Under the pieces are notes generated by a model. The model was not told the origin of the DNA, did no database searches, and saw nothing but the letters and a program-made list of their open reading frames with translations. Below are positions 18,283-25,695 of a stretch of DNA of 64,000 nt, piece by piece. Within the stretch, counting starts at the first letter, position 1; each line of letters starts with the position of its first letter. The stretch covers positions 1 through 64,000 of the forward strand of contig JALFJQ010000007.1 in NCBI GenBank assembly GCA_022775085.1, written 5' to 3'. This DNA is from Clostridiales bacterium. GTDB lineage: Bacteria > Bacillota > Clostridia > Oscillospirales > Oscillospiraceae. The translations under genes and the position numbers were made by a program.

Positions 18283-18675
18283 CTATTCCCCCTCGCTGCC
18301 GGAGACGGTCTCCCCTGTCCAGCTGAGAATCCCGCCGAATTCCACGATATTGGTGTAGCCCGCGTCCGCCAGCTTTTGGGCGGCCTGCTTGCTGCGGTTG
18401 CCGCTGCGGCAGTAGACCAGAATCAGTTGGTCTTTGCGGGGGAGGGCGGAGAGCTCTCCGGAACCGATGCTCTCATTGGGGACGCACACCGCACCGGGGA
18501 TATGGCCCTGCTCGTATTCCTCCCGGGTTCGGACATCCAGAATAAGATAATCCGATTCGGAAGCCATCATGGCGGCAGCCTCGTCGGAACTGACCTGGCG
18601 GTAGGTGGGAGCATCTTCAGCCCCGCAGCCGGTGAGCAGCAGAAGCACCGCAAAAATAGTAAGCAGCAGTTTCAT
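18283..18675 (-). CDS. rhodanese-like lipoprotein
   Basis: A 130-residue exported lipoprotein: the signal peptide MKLLLTIFAVLLLLTGC ends in lipobox LTGC with Cys17. The rest is one rhodanese domain, with DVRTREEYEQGHIPGA and the active-site loop YCRSGNRS carrying the catalytic Cys. Such proteins transfer or sense sulfane sulfur at the cell surface; the partner is unknown. It starts 20 bases after the SDR gene stop on the same strand, so the two share a transcript. An alternative is a purely redox or structural role, since several single-domain rhodaneses have no known substrate. Confidence 0.88.
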   Translation of the reverse strand: MKLLLTIFAVLLLLTGCGAEDAPTYRQVSSDEAAAMMASESDYLILDVRTREEYEQGHIPGAVCVPNESIGSGELSALPRKDQLILVYCRSGNRSKQAAQKLADAGYTNIVEFGGILSWTGETVSGSEGE

Positions 18676-18695
18676 AGTAGTTACCTCCGATGATT

Positions 18696-19400
18696 TTATG
18701 GGTTCAGCGACCAGCCGTGATCGCCATGGTAGATCATGAGCCGGGTCTGTCCGCCGTCGATGCAGATATTCTCGCCGGTCAGGAAGCCGGCCTTATCCGA
18801 GGCGAGAAACAGCGCCATATTCGCGATGTCCATGGGGTTGCCCACTCGTCCGGCCGGCTGCTGAACAGCATCCGGGCCTTGGTAGACAGTATAGGCGGTG
18901 TCGATCCAGCCGGGGGAGATGGAGTTTACCCGGACCCGCCCGGCGAAAGAGACTGCCAGCGCATGGGTCAGGGCCGCAATGCCGCCTTTGGCGGCGGTGT
19001 AGCTCTCAGTCTGGGGCTGACTCATGCGGTCCCGGGAGGAGGAAATGTTGAGAATGCTGCTGCCCGGAGTGAAATAGGGAGCGAAGAGCTTGGCAAGATA
19101 GAAGGCGGCGGTGACACCAATGGACAGTGACCGCTGAAATTGCTCATAGGTGCATTCGTCGATACCCAGAAACAGGGGTGGTGCGTTGTTTACCAGCACA
19201 TCCACCCGGCCATAGCGGCGGATGACCTGTCCGGCAAAGTCCTCCAATGTGGCTTTGTCCCCAATATCGCCCACATAGTGGGGCCCTTCGGCACAGTCGA
19301 TGACGCAGACATGAGCGCCCTCTTTCTCAAATTCCTGGGCAATGCACCTGCCGATGCCGCCGGCACCGCCGGTGATGACGACGACTTTATCGTGAAACAT
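18696..19400 (-). CDS. SDR-family oxidoreductase
   Basis: Short-chain dehydrogenase/reductase of 234 residues in the cytoplasm. The NAD(P)-binding TGGAGGIG is at residues 10-17, the NNAP motif follows, and the Ser-Tyr-Lys triad is in NISSSRDRM and YTAAK. The acid at the end of the second strand (VIDCAE) suggests NAD preference (inference). The C-terminus has the usual FLTGENICIDGGQT. The substrate is not apparent. It heads a small operon with the rhodanese lipoprotein and has its own TTGCAT-17-TATCAT promoter. Confidence 0.88.
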   Translation of the reverse strand: MFHDKVVVITGGAGGIGRCIAQEFEKEGAHVCVIDCAEGPHYVGDIGDKATLEDFAGQVIRRYGRVDVLVNNAPPLFLGIDECTYEQFQRSLSIGVTAAFYLAKLFAPYFTPGSSILNISSSRDRMSQPQTESYTAAKGGIAALTHALAVSFAGRVRVNSISPGWIDTAYTVYQGPDAVQQPAGRVGNPMDIANMALFLASDKAGFLTGENICIDGGQTRLMIYHGDHGWSLNP

Positions 19401-19427
19401 GGCAATGCTCCTTTCGTGTTTTTCTCC

Positions 19428-19456
19428 ATGATACCACTTTCAGGTTAGGAATGCAA
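19428..19456 (-). promoter_or_regulatory. promoter of the SDR-rhodanese pair
   Basis: Minus strand TTGCAT (19451-19456) and TATCAT (19428-19433) with a 17-base spacer, ending 27 bases before the SDR start. It overlaps the last codons of the small gene at 19440. Confidence 0.6.
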
Positions 19457-19643
19457 ATAAAATCCCCGGAATCGGATCGTGCTGCTCACGTCTCCAATTC
19501 CGGGCTTTGCTGCGGTTATAGGCTTTGCTGCTTTCGGGCTTCCGGGTGACGGGATTGATCGGCCCCCAGGAACCTCTGCGCTGGCTGTCCAGTCTGCGCT
19601 TTTCCTTTTTGGAAAGCTTTTCATAAGGGATATATTTTTCCAC
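19440..19643 (-). CDS. small basic conserved-looking protein
   Basis: A 67-residue, highly basic protein (KLSKKEKRRLDSQRRGSW, NPVTRKPESSKAYNRSKARN). I take the GTG at 19641-19643 as start because GGAGG lies 8 bases upstream; TTGACC-17-TAGAAT lies before that, so it is expressed as its own unit. I recall similar short RRGSWG..NPVTRKPE proteins in Firmicutes genomes but know no function. The composition suggests RNA or ribosome contact (inference). No signal peptide or membrane segment is seen except a mildly hydrophobic tail. Confidence 0.7.
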   Translation of the reverse strand: MEKYIPYEKLSKKEKRRLDSQRRGSWGPINPVTRKPESSKAYNRSKARNWRREQHDPIPGILFAFLT

Positions 19644-19666
19644 AATCGATTCCTCCTTTTGGTTGC

Positions 19667-19695
19667 ATTCTATCAGAAAACGGCAGGTGGGTCAA
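19667..19695 (-). promoter_or_regulatory. promoter of the small basic protein
   Basis: Minus strand TTGACC (19690-19695) and TAGAAT (19667-19672), spacer 17, about 23 bases before the GTG start. It lies back to back with the Nudix promoter. Confidence 0.65.
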
Positions 19696-19704
19696 ATAAA
19701 GGCA

Positions 19705-19732
19705 TTGTAAATTTGCGTTTCCGTGATATAAT
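19705..19732 (+). promoter_or_regulatory. promoter of the Nudix gene
   Basis: TTGTAA (19705-19710) and TATAAT (19727-19732) with a 16-base spacer, 31 bases before the ATG. Confidence 0.65.
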
Positions 19733-19763
19733 CAGGGAAAATGCCGGAAAGGTCGTGTTTTTG

Positions 19764-20312
19764 ATGGAATTACTGGACGTGGTGGACGAAAACGGACTGC
19801 CCACAGGGGCGGTGGTGCCCCGGGAGAAGGCCCACGCCGAGGGCATCCGTCACAGGACGTCTCATGTGTGGCTGGTGCGTATGCGGGCGGGAAAGCTGGA
19901 AATTCTTCTTCAGAAGCGGTGCTGGACCAAGGACTCCTGGCCGGGCTGCTATGATATTTCCAGCGCGGGACATATCCCGGCAGGCGTGGATTTCATCCCT
20001 TCGGCCCTCCGGGAGCTGCGGGAGGAACTGGGAGTGGAGGCAGGGCCGGAGGAGCTGATCTTCTGCGGAGACCGGCAGATCTGCTCCGACAGCGTTTTCT
20101 ACGGACGCCCTTTCCGGGACCGGCAGTATTCCCGGGTGTTTGCTCTGTGGCGGGATCAGGCGGAAGGGGAATTCCAGATTCAAAAGGAGGAAATCGACTC
20201 GGTGCGCTGGATGGAGCTGGAAGCCTGTCTGAAGGCAGTGAGGCAGAATGCCATTGCTCACTGCATCTATCCGGAGGAACTGGAAATGGTCAGAGCCGCC
20301 CTGATGAAATAA
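19764..20312 (+). CDS. Nudix hydrolase family protein
   Basis: Cytoplasmic Nudix-fold protein of 182 residues, beginning MELLDVVDENGLPTG, a typical start of the isopentenyl-diphosphate isomerase-like and YfcD-like Nudix group, which usually hydrolyse nucleoside or other diphosphates. The Nudix box is GHIPAGVDFIPSALRELREE followed by LGV; all key residues are there except the first Glu of the GX5E part, which is Val. The REL.EE metal ligands are intact, so activity is still possible. I chose the ATG at 19764 because it lies just after a good promoter; the frame is open further upstream but without a site. Substrate unknown. Confidence 0.82.
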   Translation: MELLDVVDENGLPTGAVVPREKAHAEGIRHRTSHVWLVRMRAGKLEILLQKRCWTKDSWPGCYDISSAGHIPAGVDFIPSALRELREELGVEAGPEELIFCGDRQICSDSVFYGRPFRDRQYSRVFALWRDQAEGEFQIQKEEIDSVRWMELEACLKAVRQNAIAHCIYPEELEMVRAALMK

Positions 20313-20318
20313 AGAAAT

Positions 20319-20360
20319 AACCCCCGATCATCTGACGAATCTCTTCGCTGATCGGGGGCT
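20319..20360 (+). terminator. terminator after the Nudix gene
   Basis: CCCCCGATCA (20321-20330) pairs with TGATCGGGGG (20349-20358), with a small inner CGAA/TTCG stem. It is followed by CTATTTC, only a weak T-run. Confidence 0.7.
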
Positions 20361-20533
20361 ATTTCATTTCACAGGTGGGTTCCATCGGTGGTTAACCTCG
20401 CTTTCTATGATTTGAGGATTCCTTAGTACATTGGACTCACTCCTTTTGTGCCTTTATCATACCGCGGTTTTTGTGGTTTTGCAAGATGGAATCGTGCATA
20501 AGAATCCGGACAAAAAGTTGGGAAAAATGAGAA
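20361..20533. other. intergenic stretch before the fatty-acid operon leader
   Basis: No gene is supported here. A single TTAGTAC at 20422 recalls half of a FapR box, but the partner half is absent, so I do not call it a site. Confidence 0.4.
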
Positions 20534-20562
20534 TAGACATTTTCGGCAAGGGGCAGTATAAT
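20534..20562 (+). promoter_or_regulatory. promoter of the fatty-acid synthesis operon leader
   Basis: TAGACA (20534-20539) and TATAAT (20557-20562), spacer 17. Transcription would start near 20570, about 165 bases before acpP, and meets a complete terminator hairpin within 25 bases. Confidence 0.6.
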
Positions 20563-20590
20563 AAAAATGTTGGGGAAAAATGAAAAAGGA

Positions 20591-20626
20591 AATCCACGCC
20601 GGGTAAGAAACCGGCGTGGATTTTTT
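20591..20626 (+). terminator. terminator-like hairpin in the fab operon leader (possible attenuator)
   Basis: AATCCACGCCGG (20591-20602) pairs perfectly with CCGGCGTGGATT (20611-20622) around an 8-base loop and is followed by a run of T. It lies between the promoter at 20534 and acpP, so read-through must be allowed for operon expression. Its place suggests attenuation; no sensing element is recognised in the 20 or so bases before it. Confidence 0.7.
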
Positions 20627-20734
20627 GCGTTGGAACGCTTCTGGAACGCTTTTGGAGCGGGAACGGAACCGGGGGAGCGTAAGATAAGGGGCGTAAGCGG
20701 CAAAGTCCGCAGATTTGATTTGGAGGTTACTATT

Positions 20735-20956
20735 ATGTATTTTGAAGCGATTGCGAAGATTATTGCCGAGCGTACCGGCTGTGACGTTTCCGCTGTAAAG
20801 CCCGAGAGCACCTTTACCGAGTTGGGCATCGACTCCCTGGACACCGTGGAGCTGCTGATGAATCTGGAGGACGAGCTGGGCATCGAGATCGAGCTGGAGC
20901 AGCCCGTAGCCACCGTGGACGATCTGGACAAGTTCATCCAGAGCAAGCAGGGGTAA
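20735..20956 (+). CDS. acpP: acyl carrier protein
   Basis: Acyl carrier protein of 73 residues, the cytoplasmic carrier of growing fatty acyl chains. The phosphopantetheine attachment site is the Ser of GIDSLDTVEL; the protein is strongly acidic. The ATG at 20735 has GGAGG 9 bases upstream; the frame extends upstream but without initiation signals and through the leader hairpin. It opens the fatty-acid operon, 4 bases before fabK. In many Firmicutes the genes before acpP are fabT and fabH; both are missing here. Confidence 0.96.
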   Translation: MYFEAIAKIIAERTGCDVSAVKPESTFTELGIDSLDTVELLMNLEDELGIEIELEQPVATVDDLDKFIQSKQG

Positions 20957-20960
20957 GGCT

Positions 20961-21905
20961 ATGGTAAAGTCTGCGATTTGTGAACTGCTGGGCATTCGCT
21001 ACCCCGTGTTTCAGGGGGGCATGGCATGGATCGCCGACGGCACGCTGGCCGCTGCCGTTTCTAACGGCGGCGGCCTTGGCATTATCGCGGCAGGCAGCGC
21101 CCCCGGCACCTACGTCCGGGAGCAGATCCGCATTGCGCGAGCCAAAACAGCCTGCCCCATCGGCGTGAACATCATGCTCATGAGCCCCTTTGTCGACGAG
21201 GTTGCGCAGGTGGTGGTGGAAGAAAAAGTCGAAGTCATCACCACCGGCGCGGGCAACCCTTCGGGGTATATGAAGGCATGGAAAGAGGCGGGCATCAAGG
21301 TCATTCCCGTGGTGGCTTCCGTTGCCATGGCCAAGCTCATGACCCGGTTGGGAGCTTCCGCTCTCATTGCCGAGGGCGGTGAAAGCGGCGGCCATGTGGG
21401 CGAGCTGACCACCATGGTGCTGGTGCCCCAGGTCTGTGACGCTACCAATCTGCCTGTCCTGGCTGCCGGCGGTATCGCCGACGGACGGGGCATGGCGGCG
21501 GCCCTCATGCTGGGCGCTTGCGGCGTGCAGATGGGCACCCGGTTCCTCAGTGCCTATGAGTGCACCATTCACCCATCCTATAAGGAGCGGATTTTGAAAG
21601 CCACCGACCTGTGCACCATGGTCACCGGCAAGCGGCTGGGCCACCCGGTGCGCTCCCTGCGCACCCCCTTCGCCAGAGCCTATGCAAAGGCCGAGTACGG
21701 CGGAATGCCGGACGAGGAGCTGGAAGCCCTTGGCGCCGGGAAGCTGCGCATGGCGGTGCAGGAGGGCGACGCGGGAAACGGCTGCTTCCTGTCCGGCCAG
21801 ATCGCCGCTATGGTGAACAAGGAACAGCCCGCTGCCGACATCGTCCGGGAGGTCGTGGAGGAAGCGGAGGTCATTCTGCGGAGGGCAAATACATGGGTCG
21901 AATAG
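20961..21905 (+). CDS. fabK: enoyl-ACP reductase II
   Basis: FMN-dependent enoyl-ACP reductase of 314 residues, the last reductive step of each fatty-acid elongation cycle, taking the place of FabI. The start GIRYPVFQGGMAWIADG and the flavin loop AVSNGGGLGIIAAG are typical of the FabK/nitronate monooxygenase fold; GGESGGHVGELTTM and AAGGIADGRGMAAAL are the phosphate-binding stretches. The fab operon context separates FabK from nitronate monooxygenase. It overlaps fabD by 13 bases, so translation is coupled. Confidence 0.95.
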   Translation: MVKSAICELLGIRYPVFQGGMAWIADGTLAAAVSNGGGLGIIAAGSAPGTYVREQIRIARAKTACPIGVNIMLMSPFVDEVAQVVVEEKVEVITTGAGNPSGYMKAWKEAGIKVIPVVASVAMAKLMTRLGASALIAEGGESGGHVGELTTMVLVPQVCDATNLPVLAAGGIADGRGMAAALMLGACGVQMGTRFLSAYECTIHPSYKERILKATDLCTMVTGKRLGHPVRSLRTPFARAYAKAEYGGMPDEELEALGAGKLRMAVQEGDAGNGCFLSGQIAAMVNKEQPAADIVREVVEEAEVILRRANTWVE

Positions 21906-22789
21906 CCTTCGTCTTTTCCGGGCAGGGGGATCAGTACCCCGGCATGGGGAAGGAGCTCTATGAAGCCTACCCCGCGGCAGGGCGGGTATTTGACCTGTGC
22001 GACCAAATCCGTCCCGGCACCTCCAATCAGTGCTTTTCCGGCACGGCGGAGGAATTGAAAGAGACTGCCAACACCCAGCCCTGCCTGTTCGCCATGGAGT
22101 TGGCGGCGGCGGAGGTGCTGCGGGGAAAAGGCATCGTCCCCGATGCCGTGGCGGGCTTCTCCTTGGGAGAGGTGACGGCGGCAGCTTTTGCGGGGCTGTT
22201 CGATTACGCCACCGGCTTTTCTTTGGTCTGCCGCCGGGGACAGCTCATGCAGCAGGCGGCAGAAAAGCAGGACACTGCCATGGCGGCAGTGGTGAAGCTG
22301 CCCGCCGAGACCGTGGAGGCCCTCTGCGCAAACCATCGGGAACTGTATCCCGTGAACTACAACTGCCCCGGGCAGATTTCCGTATCCGGCCTGTCCTCAG
22401 AAATGACAGCCTTTTCCGCCGAGGTCAAGGCGGCAGGGGGCCGGGCCATTCCGCTGAAGGTCAGAGGTGCTTTCCACAGCCCCTTCATGGCGGAAGCTGC
22501 GGAAGCCTTTTCCGTGGATTTGGCAAAAACCCAGATGAAACCCCCAGCAATTTCCCTGTATTCTGACGTAACGGCGGAAGAATACGGTGAAAACCCTGCC
22601 GAACTTCTGTCGAAACAGATCGCCAGCCCCGTGCGCTGGGAGCAGCTGATCCGCAATCTCATTTCCGCCGGGGTGGACACCTTTATCGAAATCGGGCCGG
22701 GAAAGACCCTGACCAACCTGATTGCCAAAATTGCCCCGGCGGCGAAGGCTGTGCCCTATACCGCCTGTTTGGAGGGAAACCAATGTTAA
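21893..22789 (+). CDS. fabD: malonyl-CoA:ACP transacylase
   Basis: Transfers malonyl from CoA to acyl carrier protein. It has 298 residues from the ATG at 21893, which gives the canonical start GRIAFVFSGQGDQYPGMG. The catalytic Ser is in GFSLGEVTA and the catalytic His in GAFHSPFM. GGAGG-like bases (GCGGAGGGC) lie upstream inside fabK. It overlaps fabK and also the first bases of fabG (7 bases), a tightly packed operon. No unusual residues are seen. Confidence 0.95.
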   Translation: MGRIAFVFSGQGDQYPGMGKELYEAYPAAGRVFDLCDQIRPGTSNQCFSGTAEELKETANTQPCLFAMELAAAEVLRGKGIVPDAVAGFSLGEVTAAAFAGLFDYATGFSLVCRRGQLMQQAAEKQDTAMAAVVKLPAETVEALCANHRELYPVNYNCPGQISVSGLSSEMTAFSAEVKAAGGRAIPLKVRGAFHSPFMAEAAEAFSVDLAKTQMKPPAISLYSDVTAEEYGENPAELLSKQIASPVRWEQLIRNLISAGVDTFIEIGPGKTLTNLIAKIAPAAKAVPYTACLEGNQC

Positions 22790-23508
22790 GTGGAAAAACG
22801 GCCCTGATTACCGGCGGCTCCCGGGGCATCGGCGCGGCTATCGCCCGGAAGTTTGCTTCCATGGGTGCAAATATCGCAGTCATTTACGCCGGAAATCAGG
22901 AAGCGGCCCAAAATGTCTGCGCCCAGTGCGAAGGTTTCGGCGTGAAAGCCGCCGCTTACCAGTGCAATGTGGCGGATTTTGAGGAAGTCAAGGCCACCGT
23001 TGCCGCTGTGCGCAAGGACTTTGGCTCCATTGAGATTCTCGTCAACAGCGCGGGCATTACCAAGGACGGCCTTGTCCCCATGATGAGCGAGGCGGCCTTT
23101 GATGCGGTGCTGAGCACCAACCTGAAAGGCACCTTTAACATGATCCGCCACGTCAGCGGCCTTATGCTCCGGGCGAAAGCGGGCTGCATCATCAACCTAG
23201 CTTCTGTGTCCGGTCTCATGGGCAACGCGGGCCAGTGCAACTACGCCGCCTCCAAGGCGGGGGTGGTGGGCCTGACAAAATCCGTTGCCAAAGAACTGGC
23301 CCCCAAGGGCATCCGCTGCAACGCCATTGCCCCCGGCTTCATCCGCACGGATATGACCGCAAGTCAGGCGGACAACCCCATGCTTGCCATGATTCCGCTG
23401 GGGAGAATGGGCGAAGCGGAGGAGGTCGCGGAGGCGGCGGCCTATCTTGCAGAAGCGAATTATGTCACCGGCGAAGTCCTCCGGGTAGACGGCGGCATCG
23501 CCATGTAG
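22783..23508 (+). CDS. fabG: 3-oxoacyl-ACP reductase
   Basis: NADPH-dependent ketoacyl-ACP reductase of the SDR family, 241 residues. The nucleotide loop TGGSRGIG is at residues 9-16, the NSAG motif and the Ser-Tyr-Lys catalytic residues (NLASVSG, YAASKAG) are intact, and the C-terminus has TGEVLRVDGGIAM as in other FabG. It starts within the last codons of fabD, and fabF follows after 108 bases, the only real gap in the operon. The fab context supports the assignment over a generic SDR. Confidence 0.94.
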   Translation: MLSGKTALITGGSRGIGAAIARKFASMGANIAVIYAGNQEAAQNVCAQCEGFGVKAAAYQCNVADFEEVKATVAAVRKDFGSIEILVNSAGITKDGLVPMMSEAAFDAVLSTNLKGTFNMIRHVSGLMLRAKAGCIINLASVSGLMGNAGQCNYAASKAGVVGLTKSVAKELAPKGIRCNAIAPGFIRTDMTASQADNPMLAMIPLGRMGEAEEVAEAAAYLAEANYVTGEVLRVDGGIAM

Positions 23509-23616
23509 GCGGCAGGGCCGCCAGCCAATGCGTTACGAACGCTGTGGAAAGTCATTACACCATTGGGTCTGCTCGATTCGATACATTCTGCAAAAGGAAA
23601 CATTAAGGAGTCTGAA

Positions 23617-24855
23617 ATGAACGAATACAGGAGAGTAGTCGTCACCGGCATGGGCATTGTCAGCCCCGTCGGCAGCGATATGAAAACGGCGTGGGATAAT
23701 CTGGTGTCCGGCTTCAACGGCATTGGCCCCATCACCTATTTTGATACCACCAATTATAAAGCCAAGCTGGGGGCGCAAGTGAAGGACTTTGACCCCCTTG
23801 CCTATATGGAAAAAAGCGAGACTCTGCGCTCTGACCGGTTTGCCCAGTATGCCATGGGCGCGGCGGTGCAGGCTGTGGAGGAAAGCGGCGTTGTGGGCAC
23901 GGTGGCCCCCGAGCGCATGGCGGTGTACTTTGGCTCCGGCATCGGCGGCCTGAACACCGTGACCACCGAGATCGGCAAGCTGGAAAGCCGGGGTCCCCAC
24001 CGGGTGTCCTCCCTGTGCGTGCCCATGATGATCGCCAATATGGCGGCGGGCATGATCGCCATTCGCTACAACTGTCAGGGCCCAGCTCTGCCTGCCGTCA
24101 CCGCCTGCGCCTCCGGCTCCAACGCCATCGGCGAGGCTCTGCGGCTGATCCGCCACGGCTATGCCGACGCTGTCATCACCGGCGGCGCGGAGGCCTCCAT
24201 CGTACCCGTGGGCATTGCGGGCTTTATCAACATGAAAGCTCTGTCCACGGCGGAAGACCCTAACGCCGCTTCCCTGCCCTTTGATGCCCGCCGGGGCGGC
24301 TTCGTCATCGGCGAGGGTGCCGGTGCGCTGGTGCTGGAAGAATATGAGCACGCCAAGGCCCGGGGCGCGAAAATCTACGGTGAGGTCTGCGGCTACGGCT
24401 CCACCTGTGACGCCTACCACATCACTGCCCCCCACCCGGAGGCCGAAGGCGGTGCGAGAGCCATGGTGCAGGCGCTGACGGAAGCAGGCTATCGTGATGG
24501 AGAATCGGTCTACGTCAACGCCCATGGCACCGGCACCCCTCTGAACGACGCGGGCGAAACCCTCGCCATCAAGAAGGCACTGGGTGAGGACGCTGCCTAC
24601 AAGGCCCTGGTCAGTTCCACCAAGTCCATGACCGGCCATATGCTGGGCGCAGCGGGCGCGGTAGAGGCCATTGTCTGCCTGAAGGTTTTGAAAACAGGCA
24701 CCGTGCCTCCCACAATCAACCTGCTGGAAAAAGATCCCAAGTGCGACCTGAACTATGTGCCCAATCAGGCGGTGCGGGCAAGTGTTGACCTGTGCCTGTC
24801 CAACTCTCTGGGCTTCGGCGGGCACAACGCCTGTCTGGCCTTCCGGAAGGTGTAA
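23617..24855 (+). CDS. fabF: 3-oxoacyl-ACP synthase II
   Basis: Condensing enzyme that elongates acyl-ACP with malonyl-ACP. It has 412 residues from the ATG at 23617, which follows TAAGGAG and starts MNEYRRVVVTGMGIVSPVG as usual. The active-site Cys is in AVTACASGSNAIGEA; the two His are in NAHGTGTPLND and MTGHMLGAAGA. As no fabH is present in the operon, initiation must be supplied from elsewhere or by this enzyme. Followed by accB after 3 bases. Confidence 0.96.
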   Translation: MNEYRRVVVTGMGIVSPVGSDMKTAWDNLVSGFNGIGPITYFDTTNYKAKLGAQVKDFDPLAYMEKSETLRSDRFAQYAMGAAVQAVEESGVVGTVAPERMAVYFGSGIGGLNTVTTEIGKLESRGPHRVSSLCVPMMIANMAAGMIAIRYNCQGPALPAVTACASGSNAIGEALRLIRHGYADAVITGGAEASIVPVGIAGFINMKALSTAEDPNAASLPFDARRGGFVIGEGAGALVLEEYEHAKARGAKIYGEVCGYGSTCDAYHITAPHPEAEGGARAMVQALTEAGYRDGESVYVNAHGTGTPLNDAGETLAIKKALGEDAAYKALVSSTKSMTGHMLGAAGAVEAIVCLKVLKTGTVPPTINLLEKDPKCDLNYVPNQAVRASVDLCLSNSLGFGGHNACLAFRKV

Positions 24856-24858
24856 GCC

Positions 24859-25272
24859 ATGAAAGAATCCGATATTCGCAAATATGCCCAGCTCATGAAG
24901 GAGCTGGAACTGACGGGCCTGGAGATTACCGAAAACGATCAGGTGGTGCGGCTGGAGCGCAATGTCGCTGTTCCCGTCGCCCCCACTGTGCCGGTGGAAG
25001 CGGTCCCCACCCCCGTACAGCAGGAACCCGCTGACGGTATCAGCGTTACTTCTCCCATGGTGGGCCTGTTTTACGCCGCCCCGGCGGAAAACGCCGAACC
25101 CTACGTTACTCTGGGCGACCAGGTGAAAAAGGGCCAGACCCTGTGTATCGTGGAGGCCATGAAGCTGATGAATGAGATCACCGCCGAGTGTGATGGGGTG
25201 ATCGAAAAGATCTGTGTCGCCAACGGACAGATGGTGGAATACGGCACGGAGCTGTTCCGCATCCGGAGGTAA
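24859..25272 (+). CDS. accB: acetyl-CoA carboxylase biotin carboxyl carrier protein
   Basis: Carrier subunit of acetyl-CoA carboxylase, 137 residues. Biotin is attached to Lys102 in VEAMKLMNEI; a Pro/Val-rich hinge (PVAPTVPVEAVPTPVQ) joins a short N-terminal part to the C-terminal lipoyl-like domain. All four carboxylase subunits are in this operon (accB, accC, accD, accA) with fabZ in between, the arrangement common in Firmicutes such as streptococci and clostridia. Spacing to both neighbours is 3 bases. Confidence 0.96.
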   Translation: MKESDIRKYAQLMKELELTGLEITENDQVVRLERNVAVPVAPTVPVEAVPTPVQQEPADGISVTSPMVGLFYAAPAENAEPYVTLGDQVKKGQTLCIVEAMKLMNEITAECDGVIEKICVANGQMVEYGTELFRIRR

Positions 25273-25275
25273 GCC

Positions 25276-25692
25276 ATGACAAAAGAAGAAATAATGCAGA
25301 TTCTTCCCCACCGGGAGGATATGCTGCTGCTGGACGAGGTGTCCATGGACGGGAGCGATGCTGTGGGGCATTACCGCGTCCGGGGAGACGAATTTTTCCT
25401 CCGGGGCCACTTCCCCGGAAACCCCATCGTTCCCGGGGTGATTCTGTGTGAAATTCTGGCTCAGTCTGCCTGCGTGCTTATGAAGGACGCCATGGCAGAG
25501 GGCAAGCTGCCGGTGTACACAGGACTGAACAATGTAAAATTCCGCTCCCCGGTACGCCCCGGGGACACCATCGAGACCCGCTGCCGCATTCGCCGGGCAA
25601 AGCACCCCTTCTATTTTGCGGAGGGCACCGTGTCCGTGGAGGGCAGGCTCTGCGTCAGCGCGGAATTCTCCTTCGCTATCATGGGAGTGTAA
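25276..25692 (+). CDS. fabZ: 3-hydroxyacyl-ACP dehydratase FabZ
   Basis: Dehydratase of the fatty-acid cycle with the hot-dog fold, 138 residues. The N-terminus has ILPHREDMLLLDEV; the catalytic His is in GHFPGNPIVPG and the catalytic Glu in CEILAQSAC, both at usual spacing. It stands between accB and accC as in other Firmicutes. No fabA or fabM is present in the window, so how unsaturated chains are made is not shown here. Confidence 0.96.
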   Translation: MTKEEIMQILPHREDMLLLDEVSMDGSDAVGHYRVRGDEFFLRGHFPGNPIVPGVILCEILAQSACVLMKDAMAEGKLPVYTGLNNVKFRSPVRPGDTIETRCRIRRAKHPFYFAEGTVSVEGRLCVSAEFSFAIMGV

Positions 25693-25695
25693 CCT

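Noticed and set aside
20415..20440. TTAGTAC as a FapR operator before the fatty-acid operon
   Set aside because: Only one half of the expected palindrome is present and it is about 120 bases upstream of the promoter.
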